From positions 2,178,919 to 2,238,918 of the forward strand of contig NW_019091361.1 in the NCBI RefSeq assembly GCF_001949145.1: a stretch of DNA of 60,000 bases, in the 5' to 3' direction. The stretch comes from Acanthaster planci. Lineage: Eukaryota > Echinodermata > Asteroidea > Valvatida > Acanthasteridae. This document shows positions 1 to 12,400 of the stretch, in pieces. Made by a program: the position numbers and the translations under genes. Every line of letters starts with the position of its first letter. Within the stretch, counting starts at the first letter, position 1. Under the pieces are notes generated by a model. That model was not told the DNA's origin. It saw only the letters and a program-made list of their open reading frames with translations, and did no database searches.

Positions 1-96
1 CAGTATTGCTCAATTTTGCGATACAAACTCGGTTGGTGGTACATTATCAGTTGTAAAACCTTGATCATAGGACGACTGGAAACTTGAAAGCTAAAC

Positions 97-465
97 ATGC
101 CGCGTTTTCCAATTTTTACCTGCAATGTATTCCTGCCGTTGCTTTTTCTCTGGGGGTATGTTCACCTAACACCTCCGCACGTCGTCGGCTTTGAGCTAAC
201 CATCATACACACCAACGATGTGCGGGCCCGATTCGAGCCAGTCAGTGCCAGGTACGGCGGGGAATGCACCGCTGACATGGAAGCGAAGGGAACGTGCTTC
301 GGTGGGCTGGCCCGTCGGGCCGCCAAAATTAAAGAAATACGCGAATCAAGCGAGAACGTCCTTCTGCTTGACGCCGGTCATCAATTCCAAGGGAGTATGT
401 GGTTCTATGTCAACAGGGGCTTGGCAACGGCACACTTCATGAACAGACTGTCCTATGATGCTATG
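97..465 (+). CDS. NT5E-like: NT5E-like exon 1
   Basis: Residues 1-123: signal peptide, then the first metallophosphatase motifs. HTNDVRAR keeps the first metal Asp (D41) but has Arg where the family has His. LLLDAGHQFQG has His where the family has the bridging Asp. It ends at ATG followed by GTGAAT, a phase 0 donor. The start is the only Met ahead of the signal peptide and lies 97 bases into the window. Confidence 0.85.
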
Positions 466-3400
466 GTGAATATATCGTGTTTATAATTATCCAGTCTGAT
501 TCTGTCTTCGATGACTGTTTTAATATTTTGTATTCCATGAAAGTTGATTGGATATTAAGTTTGACAACTTTTTCCCAAAGATATCCCGTGTGTTCAACTG
601 GCACTATCGCTGTTTTGGGATATTCCCTATACAGGCAATCGGACAGCACGAATTCGACTTTGGTGTGGAAGGTTTGGCCAGGTTTGTCAACAATTTAACA
701 TTTCCAGTGATAGGTAGCAACATTAATACCAGCAAGGAGCCTAGCCTTAACCGTCTGGTACTGAAACAACATATTGTTCAGTTCGCCGATGGGCAGAGGG
801 TTGGCCTCGTTGGCTACAGCTATGCAGAGACGCCAGATATTGCAAATACCGGTATGATATTTAACTTTCCCCCCTTCTCCGAATTAATACCATCTGATAT
901 TCTCGTATGCTATTTGTCAACATTTGTGTTGAGCCAGAAGCCATTTTGTTAATTGAATGGCCCAATCGCTTCAGGTGTCCCAAATGTGAAAAAAAAGGCT
1001 TTTCTTATTTTTGTGTGTCAAATTGATTGTACAGAAATAACTACAAGTTAAAGGTTACTTCGTCATTAGGCTCTGGGTGAAGAAAACCGAAACGATATCT
1101 TGTTAAATTTCCTGACCCGGTGTTTAATACTGAGCAAAATAGTTTGAAAGAAGACGAAATCGTGACTGGGGCGCACCCTTCTGTTACCGGAAGCTGCTTA
1201 TACAGGGCTGCCATAACTTCAATGAACTGCAATAAAATGACATCTCAAACCGTATGCTTACAGCTTATCTTCATTCTTAATTAATTCTTTCAAACTAAAA
1301 GTTTGGATGATTTGATTCAGCCTGTGAACAAAGCAGTAGAGGTGCCTTAAAACTGTCCCATGTCACAGGTCACTTGACGTTCCTGGATGAGGTGGAGGGC
1401 TTACAACCGGTCGTGGACAGTCTTGTGTCCCAGGGTATCAACCAGATTATTGCACTAGGACACTCCGGCTACGACCGAGCGCTAGTCATCGCCAATACAC
1501 TGATAGGCGTAGATGTAGTGGTCAGTGGGCGCGATTCGACCCTCTTGCATACAGGTAAACATTGGGCTTTGTCTTCCCTTCCCCCATCCAGACCATTATT
1601 CATACCCCAACCGAAACTACAGGGAAAGTCTCATCTGAGTGAGAGGGATTCCCAACATACATAATTCAATAACTTATTCTATTACATACACCAATGATAC
1701 AACATGCATGTGTGTCTGTATATTAATGCCACTCCAACTTCCACTCTAACAAGGATCTAGACTGCAGCTTTTATGACAAATGCACTGATTTCTTTGGTGT
1801 GATATCCGGCCCACATACCCCGCACGTAGGCCTAGTTTGAAAACCTTCACTGTCTGACCCAGTCGGGAAACATTATGACATGACCCACTTGTCAAACAAC
1901 AAACCATTATAACTTGAAATACACAAACAAGAAACCCTTGTATACAGTCGGCGATGCGTTTGCCTTTTACTAAAAGACTTTGAAAAGAATTTTAAGCAAT
2001 TGTCTGGTACATGAGTTTGTCAAACAAGCAGAGTAACACAAAAGCACGCTCGTTTGGTTGCGTTTACCATCGTCGCCGAAGGGAATTCTTCCTTTGATGA
2101 ATTGATGCAACAGACTAATAATTGAAAGGCTGTATTGCAGCTGGGAAGACAGGCCCGTAGGCTGGGGGGGGGGTCGGGGGTCAAACGAACCCCCCCTGCT
2201 CGCTTCTGAGTTCCGCTCGGTTGTTGTTTTTTTTTTAAATAAATATATAATTGTAATATACCGTAATTTTCAGAATATATGGCGCAGTTTATACATTGAT
2301 TCTCATGCGGAAAAATATCTCTGCGGTTTATAATGAACTGCGGGCGGGTTATACGGCAACATTTAAAGAATGAAATCAGTCACTAAACGCTGCGCCATGC
2401 CTGCAACGCAGCTGAACCCAGGCCGCCGCTGCGCGCCGCGGCCGGCCAGCCACGCGTACCAGCGGCGCAGCGTTCCGGGCGCGGGGACAAGGCAGTCATG
2501 TTTTCATTGGTTACCGTTCACATTGGCTCTACTCATGTGTTGGTGAAGGAAATCAGTCCAGAAAGACTGAATAGACTTGTAAATGCACGATAAGTACCGT
2601 TCACACCTCACCGATGTGTGGTACGTCTGTTCGTTTTTGTCTTTTATGGTTGTGTAATCCATGTTGTTTATCATTTTACTGGTCTTAAAAAGTATTGTTG
2701 CATAGCCCACCCAGCAAGGACACTAAAACAATTTCGAGGACTCAAGAAAGTTTAGTTTTAATAAAAACACTGGTTTGCACGCTGCTCCACGTTACAATTG
2801 AAGAATGCGCTCCGGAGAGTGGCGCGAACTCTGTGGCACTTCGAATTTTCGTTTGGAACGTCTGTGTATGGAGCAATATCTTACCTCCAGTTTCACGAAA
2901 GGTGAAATTTAATCAGACTCCAAATATTCTGATTCATAAATTTCGATTTCATATAACCGCTACAAAGTTCCGATGACATATTAATTTGGTCCGTTTTTCC
3001 GACTTTTTTTTCCGAAGTGCAAAATGAAATGCGCCTCAAAACATTTTTCCCCATTTTTAGTTAGCTGAGTAAAGGTTATGATGATTTACTAGAATTTATC
3101 ACTTTTTTAGAACTTCTGAGAATTTTTGTGGGATTTTCTGAGAATTTTTTAATAATCATGGTCATATCATTCACTCGTCACCCAGCGCCAGATTCAAGGT
3201 GCTGAGTGAAGAGCAAATTCATATACCAGGCCAATTTACAATAGACCTACGCTGTGAATATTGAAAACTGAAGTAGTGGGCCTATGCAAGTCTATACATG
3301 CATCCTTTGGTTCGCGACAAACATGGAACTTGTTTGAGTTTGTGTTCCAAAGCACATTATGATAGGCCTTAGTATAAAACTGTGTGTTCACAGTACCAAA

Positions 3401-6400
3401 AGTTCCACTTTTGGGTTTGACGAACCCCCCTAGTGTCTGATCAGGCAACGGGCCTCGAACCCAACAAGGAGATATTTTTCAAGATGTATTTTTGCGTTGG
3501 GGAGATGTCAATTCATATAACGGGTTTTGCCCTTACCCAACGTATATATTAATAAACACTGTATGCTCAGTGCTTGTCCGAGAGCTTGCGAAAAAAAGTC
3601 ACAAGCTTATAGTCCAGTCCAGTGACAAATGAACTTTGATGATACTGCGATCATTAGCAGTGGCAGATCCTAGTTGCATGGGCACATCAGGTAGTTAGAT
3701 CTTGTTTCTGCAGCTGACATGAATCTAACGAAGGGAATTGAACAGTGCCGGTGGCTCCTTGGATATACCACAGCATAATCACGATGACACCTGTGAACAA
3801 GTACCGAGAAAACCTGTTTTTATGTCTTAAACATTGTTCATTTGTAACATCTCTGAAGAAATTACAGTTATTTCTGAAGGGAAATGGCTTTGCACGACGA
3901 CCGTCATATGGTGAACACATGTGTTGTAGAAGTAAACAAACTAAATATAGCACACTGTATCTGGGGCGCTGAAAGTTGCGTGATCCTGGGTCACCAGTAA
4001 CCAATTGAAAGTTAGCGCATTGGGCGTGAGGCTGGAAACAATGGGTGCGTTCGATTAGCTTACACGTGTAAGTCAAACGTACACGAGAGCGTTTGTTTAG
4101 CCATCACGTCATCTTCGTGTCTGCCCTGGTGTCAGCCACCACTACCCCAGCTAGCGCTAGCGGTGGGTCTCTGGAGCTCGGAGGCTGCCCGAGTGTAATG
4201 ACGTCACGGATGGACTATTCGTGCATGGGCGCGTGATGGAAGTGGCGGGGACTCGATCTTTTTCCCAGAATGCCTTGGCGAATACGCTGCTGCGTTCGAT
4301 TAGCCTCATTTCGAGGCTTCCCTTGGTGTAACGCCGATGTATTCAGGGAAGCTAATCGAACGCAACCAATGTTGTCGGGTAGGACATGAAAACGAATGGA
4401 AAAACGGGTGTGTTCGTTGCATGCATGGGACAGACGACACACGAAAAAGGACTGTCAATGGCGTCGGACATCACGGGAAGGATGAAGTAGTGGCGGCTGC
4501 ACCGGCGCAGCACCAATGGCCTGATGATGGGGGAGGGATAATCTTATCCAACTTGTAATTCACTGACTGGAGTCCTAGCTACCCGAGGAGCCATCTGAAA
4601 TAAATCGACTGTGTGTTCATGTCGCCTTGCATTGTGATCGTCCGAACTGTAGCCCCAACTCGATTCACACGAATCAGGCCGACATGGCATTTCACTACAT
4701 TTCTATCATTGATCAACCCAAAGTACATAGCATACATTCCAAATTGATATGATTGAACTGTTTATGACTTTCCTCAAAAATGATTTGAAAATTTTAAAAA
4801 ATCATGTCAACTTCAACTATACGTGGAATATTGAAAGTCTTGAAAAGGGTTAATGTATGAAATTTTGATGCAAGACAATCCGAGGTAAAGGGTCATCCAT
4901 AGAAGTTGCTATTTTTTGTCAAAAGTTTGTAAAATTAATCATGTATATGTAATATATACACTTCAAAAGGTCACCTAATTTAGAATCTAAAAGGTTGCCT
5001 AGACACTTCTCATTATTTTCATTTTTGCAGCATGTTTTACCGATGTTATTTACCGGAAGCTTAACAATTAGAATTTCACAGGACGAACCTTTTCTTGATC
5101 AAACATCAGAGAATTTTAACGAAATTTGTCTTCCAACTCAGGGCCTTTTATTCAAGTTTTCCTTGTGTATTAAATTAGATTTAACAAAGAGAGAAATCAA
5201 AACACAGTCAATTCTTATTAGACATTAATCAAGTACACAGCAAAGAAAAAAGGCCCCATTTAGTACCGAATTTAGCAGAATTTCCGTTAGAGGTATCTAT
5301 AGATTTCTTTTCAAATCGTCTTTAAACAATAAAAATGATGGTTTACCCCCGTTCATTTCATCTTTTAAATATGGAAGCGGCAAAGCAAAGCAAGCGAAAT
5401 AAATTAAGTACATTCCTGGAGTTATTATATTCCGGAGAGGATAATTTTGTTATCCAAAAGCATATCCATACTCAAGGTATTTGTAAGCTAATCGCCGATC
5501 TGATTCCAAAAAGAGGTGGAAAACTCAAAAGTACAAAAGAGATGCATCAAGGTTTCACCCTCGGCTTGACAAAAAGAACACAAGTTATTATCTCTTTTAC
5601 CAATTTTAAACAAATAAGAGTTACCGACCAAGATGTAAGTCTCTATTGAATTTTTAACACAATTTAATAACGCCACGACCTCATACCTGAATAAGTAATA
5701 CCATTTCCTAATACCCACTTCTATAAAAATCATTTCAAGCAGTCAGGGTGAAGCTAAAGATCAAGAGTTGACCCCATCATGATCTGCAGACTTGCAAGCA
5801 ATACAACTTGAGGTTCCCCACTGTCATGCAGTTTGTCATCAGAACTCATTTTGTATCTGTCAAAATAGTCATTTAGAACAGTGCACACTGTAATTAAGAC
5901 CAATTTAAGAAATGTTCACAGGAATATCCGTGATACTTCAATGGAAAAATTGAGCTGACTTTTAATTCCTGGTTGACCATATCAATAACTCATGTTCTGC
6001 CTCAAGAGGGTAAGGTTTCTTGCCCTAGACTCATAAACTGCTTGTGTGTGGTTAAACAGCTTGAACATCGACAGGAGTAGTAATTCCGCAGCAAGTGTGA
6101 ACACTATTTCGACAATGTATCAGTCTCAATTTCCCAATATCTCATGTCGTTTGTGTGGTGCGTTGTGGTATGTGGGTGCAACATGGGTACACCTGTGGTT
6201 GTTTGTACGTACATGTACATGTACGTAGGACATAAAAGTAACGCTACATGGTACAGCAAGCTGCACGTGCCATGGAGCTATGGTTCGGTGGAACACTGTT
6301 CTAACAAGGTCCTTCGGATTCCCAAATTACCTTGTTATAATAGTTACCTTGTATTATCAGTAATGGAAAACAAAGAATTGGGACCTAAAATTGTCCTTGT

Positions 6401-9400
6401 TATAGACGCGACCTTAGCAGTGCTCTTCTTGTATGTAGGGGCAAGACTACAAGAGCGAGATAACTTTACAACTTTTGACTCTATAAAAACGAACCTCGAG
6501 GACTGTATGGAATGTGAAAAATTGAACCTTGAAATTGTACAGAATTTTGTGAGTTAAAAACAATTGGCCGTGTTAATCTTCCGAACTCATAATCTTTTCT
6601 TCACTGTGTTTTTTCAGCTTCGGCTTTGTGGTCCACTATTTGGCACATATTCTGTCATTAACAAACTGGGGTCGTACGTCACAGTATGCTGCGCAATGGT
6701 GGCATCATGTACGTATGTCTAAATACGGGCACAATGCTTTGTATACAAGTAAGGCCAAGGCTGTATACACATGTAGTATTACATGTACTAACACAGTGGC
6801 AGTGCTAAGCGGTAAAAGTCATACATACATGTACACAAACGGCTGCTCAAAGGAAGTGCATTTTGAAGAAGCAAAATCAAATTGTGCCAAAACATTTTTT
6901 ACCCCGTGCTACGCTTTATTCCTACTTTATCCCATACACAAGGATCAACCTGTCCCAGACTTTCTGACCTTATGCCTATCCCTTGCCAAAGGTCAATCTG
7001 TACCAGAATTTTTCACCCTACACCTCATTCCTATTCATATCATTATCATATTATTATTATACTTATGCATATTTATGAGCTTTCCCTTTTCTGGGTCAAA
7101 GGTCAAAGTATGCTCAACTGACACTTTGACTGACAATTTGGGAAGCATGAATTCTAAGTAGTGGGGGCACTACTTAGAATTCATGCTTCCCAAATTTGTA
7201 GATTTGGCACGTTCGAGAACTGATGGTGGCGTCCGGGTAAACGACGTATGTTGAATGGCTGCCAATATGAGTGCTAACAAATAACCCAGCACACCCCGTG
7301 TTTCACCGATGCTTAATATACGACCAAACCTAGATCTTTGACTGAGTTAATCCTCGTTCTTTTTACACAAAACTGGCGGCGAAAAACCAAACTCCATTTA
7401 GTCTAAAGGGTGATGTGACAAAATGTTAGAGGTCATGTGTTTTCTTTAGAAATTGACGAGTGGCAATTTGTGGAAACCAACACCACCACTAATCTTTGTG
7501 AGTTAATGGCTTTTAACATACACGCAGCAAAAAGACACTAGTCAAAATGACATCTTATTTTAGTCACTACTGATGCCAGATTAGTCATCAACTAAAGACA
7601 ATTAGTCATTTGGAAATGACTGAACAGAATAATTATTTTGACAAAAAAGGAAGCCCTGATGACGGGGTTTTTTTTAGAGATGCCCAAACAAGTAAAATTT
7701 TTGTTGCAAGTTTGAATACTTTTGACCTTGGGTGTAGTGTTTCTTGGTCAAATCACGTTCATGGTTCGTGCCTGTGCACCTAGATACGTCTTTCAAACCC
7801 ACGTCCAACCATAGTTCAGAATGGGGTAAGAAATTGGCAGAAAACAATTCATCGGTTTGAGTTGATTTTCTTTAATTGTCCAATGTTTGTTTTTAATGTG
7901 TGGTAACTGTAAAGTGTGTAATTTGTCACTTTTTGCGCATGTGCTGTTGTATGTTGAAAATGAGTAGAGGTTAGGGTCACATTACATCCCAACTGGCAAT
8001 TTTCATTGACTCGCTGAAACATTTCCCCATGAGGTGACAAACCCTCGACTGAGACGCCAAAAGGTGACTATCCTGCAGTGGTCCATCCAGACCATAACCC
8101 AACGGCCACTGTGTTAGTGGTCCAAGCAGCCCAATACGGCAAATACCTGGGCAACTTGAGTGTATGGTTTGATGACAGCGGTGTTGTTTCAGGATTTGGC
8201 GGGAACACCGTCCTACTGGATGACAGTGTGGAGGAAGGTATACAGCAGAAAATGTGTTACTTAAACAATTAACATTTTACAGTCATGTTTAAATGCTATA
8301 ATCATGTTTACAGTGAACATTACCAATTGGATATGGACATTGAACGGTTTGGCTTGTAAACATGTTGAGAGTGATAGCAAGATTGTGTTTAATTGCCAAA
8401 CACCTGCCGTTTTAAAGAGCATGGCGTTGAAATTTTGAACTGAAATTTAAACAAAAGTACAGAATTTGCCTTTTTCGGACTCACTGGCAAGCAAACTGGA
8501 CGTTGCATGCTGCTTGTAATGTGACGTTCACAAATCTGCTCCAAGAGCAGGTTAAGGCTAGTTTTCTTATACAGTTCAGGGTGGTTCAGAACTGTTCGGA
8601 TGTCGCTATAGTAACTGTATTTTTTAAACTTTGTTGTGATGTAGATTCAGAATTGTATAGTCACAATATTTCAGTTAAGGACAAGATTCTTTAGTGGTTG
8701 GCTTGGATTACCGTGAAATTGGTACGTGGTATTCAAGGAAAATACTTCATACACTTGAAAAACTCCCGGGTCAGTTGACCCATACATGGGTCCCATTCGG
8801 CGTGGCCTATATCCAGGTCAAAAAATGACCCAGAGAGGATCACATATGACCCAGAAATGGTCAAATATGACCAAAAGGGGGTCATATTTTGACTCAGAGA
8901 AGGGTCACGCCGATTGGCACCCAATTCTGGGTCAATCTGACCCGGGAGTTTTAGAGAGTAGAGAGTAAGTAAGTAAAGCGTACGATATCTAACTGATATG
9001 AAACATTTTTTTTTTATTATTAAGACCAGGAAATTTTAAAGGAGATGGAGCCTTGGAGAGACCGCGTGACTGAAGTAGCCAATCAGGTGGTCGGACAGAC
9101 GTTGGTGGATCTGGACTTCGCGGCTTGCGCCTCCGCAGAATGTGCATTGGGGAATCTTGTGGCAGACGCTATGCTGTTCCCCAACTTGAACACATCGGAC
9201 GGTTGGAGCGATGTTAGTATTAGCATCACGACTACCGGAAGTATGGTCTCATCTGCAGGCGTTGGTGAGTTTTGTCTGTTTAGTCGTGATTTCTTCCCTA
9301 TGCACGATCTTATTTCAACTGTCATGCAGAAATGAAGTATCAGCGCCTTGAAAATTTAGAAATATGTATATTTTTTTAGGAAAGAGCAAGCTATGTTTTA

Positions 9401-12400
9401 TTCAAAACATCATTATATTGTGCTGAAGGTAATAAAACCGAATCAGGTCTAAATGAGAATCGGAAGGTGCATAATGTAACCGAATGATTGCCATTTGCAA
9501 TCCAGATGAAATAAAAACGAAGCGGCACAACAGTGTTATGAGGAAAATGCTAGTACCATTCAAAATTTCATCATTGTAACATAGTAATCGCCGCAGCAAA
9601 GACCAGACCAAAAACAGCGAGCTTTATTATTTTTGGATATCTCCTGTGGCAGCCCCTACATCTGGGGAACTCTCAGACGTACTGGCATAGTCTTTCCTCG
9701 GGTTTTGAGAGAGCTTAGACGAGGACCTTCAATCGTGTAAGGACCCACCAGGGATGCCTTAACTGTCCTGGCTGAGTTTTTCTATCTTCTTCAGACTAAT
9801 CACCCTTTGCAGAGGCAACTGTGACACATGAGCATTCCTGGTGGAAACAAACCAGGGTTATGGTAGTTACCGGTTTTAAGCTGGTCTTATATGGTGATAT
9901 AGTCTGGCGCCAGGGATCATGACCAACAGTCGGGCAGGCTTTTTAGCTTCATTTATAGCTACCGCCCGCTTAAATCATGAAGCATCTTGCCCCTGATCAG
10001 TAAAGTGCTATAGTTAACCTCACGCTGCCATCATGGGTGTGCTGGGATTAGGGTCTAGTTGTTAACCCGAGAAGCCTACACTTAAATTTGCCACATGGAA
10101 CGTTCGGACAGTGACCATTGGAATGTCTACCAACAATGATTTGGATAGCGGAAGACTGCAGGCAAGAAAAACTGCTGTCATCAACCATACATTCTTGAGG
10201 CGAAATGTTCATATTGCTGCCCTTCAAGAGACTCGTCTATCTGACTCGGGTTCTATCTTGGAGGAAGATTTCACTTTTTTCTGTTTCGGCAGGCCAGCAG
10301 GAGAACCCCAAATGTACTGAACTGGTTTTGCAGGGAGAAACAACCTGCTCTGTGGCATTTAGATTCCAGAAACAGTATTCGACAGGCTCCTATTCTTCCA
10401 GATGAAGAATGCAAGACAGGGAAGTTTACTTGTCTTTTCAGCATATGCTCCTACACGTAAGGCAGACCCAGAAACCAAAGATAACTCCTACAACCAGTTG
10501 TAGGGAATACTGAGACACTCACCTGATAAAGAGAGAATTATGATGCTTGGAGACATGAATGCAAGGATTGGTATAGTATCTATGAGGACTGGCCTACTTG
10601 CATTGGCAAGTTGGTGTTGGACGTTTGAATGAAAATGGTCAACGCCTTCTAGAACTGAGCTAGCTGCAGGAATAACCTGATGGTAACCAACACCATGTTT
10701 TCCGGTCCCGTCTCTCAGAAGGTCTCCTGGTATCACCCTCTTTCACGCCATTGGCATCAGTTAGAATTTGTTATTGTGAAGCATGTCGTATTGAGGTGCA
10801 CAATACTAGAACATTTCACAGTGCTGACTGTGAGACATATCACGGCTTAGAAGTTTCTAATATAGTACTTCAAGTTAAACCATAACACCATCACACTCTG
10901 AAATGTGTGAAAATCGATATATCTCAAACTTCCCAACCACATCAGAAACAGGCTTACGGTGAGAAGCTCTCTGCTGAGCTTGAGAAATTACCATAGAATT
11001 AATTGGGATTCTGAAACCTAATGGGATGTATTCGTAGTAGTGCGCATAAGATTCTTTCTTATTCGTATACTTACTTCTGCCTCTGTATTACTTATAGGAC
11101 ATTTCCTCAAACCCCTACTCATCAAGCTTAAAGATAAAAACAGCTCCGTCACGTGTCCACATCCGGGTCCCTGTACTATCCTCTCCACGCATGCGCACCA
11201 GTGTTTCTTTAAGTATCCTCCCACTAATTCGTGTTTTTTCTCGTGTCCCAAAAAAACTACGAAGCTGTAAGGAATTTACAGGTATAGGCGCACATCAGTG
11301 GTGAGTGAGTGTAATTTTTACACCTTTGTCAGGTGTAGATTAGTATTATAGTTTGCTCTGTCCGATTGAAGGTGGCAGCTTAAAGCAAAATTTTAGCCCG
11401 TCTGCGGATCTCTCGTGGGGAGTTCCAGTCATGGCGGCTACCGAGTGTACGGAGCGGGAAAATATGGCTGACAGCCCGCATCCTACCGTAATGACGAAAC
11501 CGTGTTCCAGTGGAACATGTCGTAGGGTTCTGGGGGTGGATGACCCACACTCACTGTGCTTTAAATGCCGTTTTGGTTCTAATGGGCATACCTAAGATCT
11601 GGGTCTGAAGATGGGCAGTTTATCCTCAGAATTATGGTCTTCCTTTGTGAATGAGGCTAAGGAAAAGAACAAACAGAGATTGGCAGATAAGGCAGCGGCT
11701 TTGTAATCGCCAGGGGCTCAGTGCAGCCCCACTAATGCCCCCCGTGGTGCATTTGTCGACAGGGCAGCGTTCCAACAAAGTCTCAATGACATTGAAAAAC
11801 GCATGCAACATATATGATGCGGAGTATGATGCAAGGTTGGGCCCACAAGTTGGGCCCTTCAAGAGGAGTTAACCCCCCCCATACTGTTTCCCGTATGGGT
11901 GATGAGGCCCCTCCCCTTGGCCAGTCGGCTTCCGTTGAAGGTCAGGGTATGAGGCATATTCAGCCAAGGTCTCCCGTGCGGGGCTCCGTTGGCTCTGAGT
12001 CAGTCGCACCTAGAGGTTCTGAGTTGCCACGTGGGGGCAACCACAACAGCAACCTTACACGTGATGACGGTGGTGATTCATTGTTACTTCACCCAACGAC
12101 TGATGAACTGTTTGAGGATTCTGTGTCTCAGGTTTCCACTGGCAATTTTAAACGTGGTCATAGGGCTGCACAAGGAGATGTATCTTCGCAAGATTCGGTT
12201 AGTCAAGTGGGGGTTGGCCCGCTTCATGGGGCTGACCGTGATTTGGAGGGATCTCTATTGGAGTTTGAAGGCCTCGATGTCAATGCAGAGTCCACAAAGC
12301 CCACTTCGAGGAACGGGAAGACCCTGAGATTACATCAGCTTGTTTTGAGCCTAAGCAGAATAAGGCGCTCTTGCCACGAGCAGCTGGTCATAGGAAATTG

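Noticed and set aside
5335-5649. 104-codon plus-strand ORF
   Set aside because: Antisense to the LINE remnant, which explains its openness.
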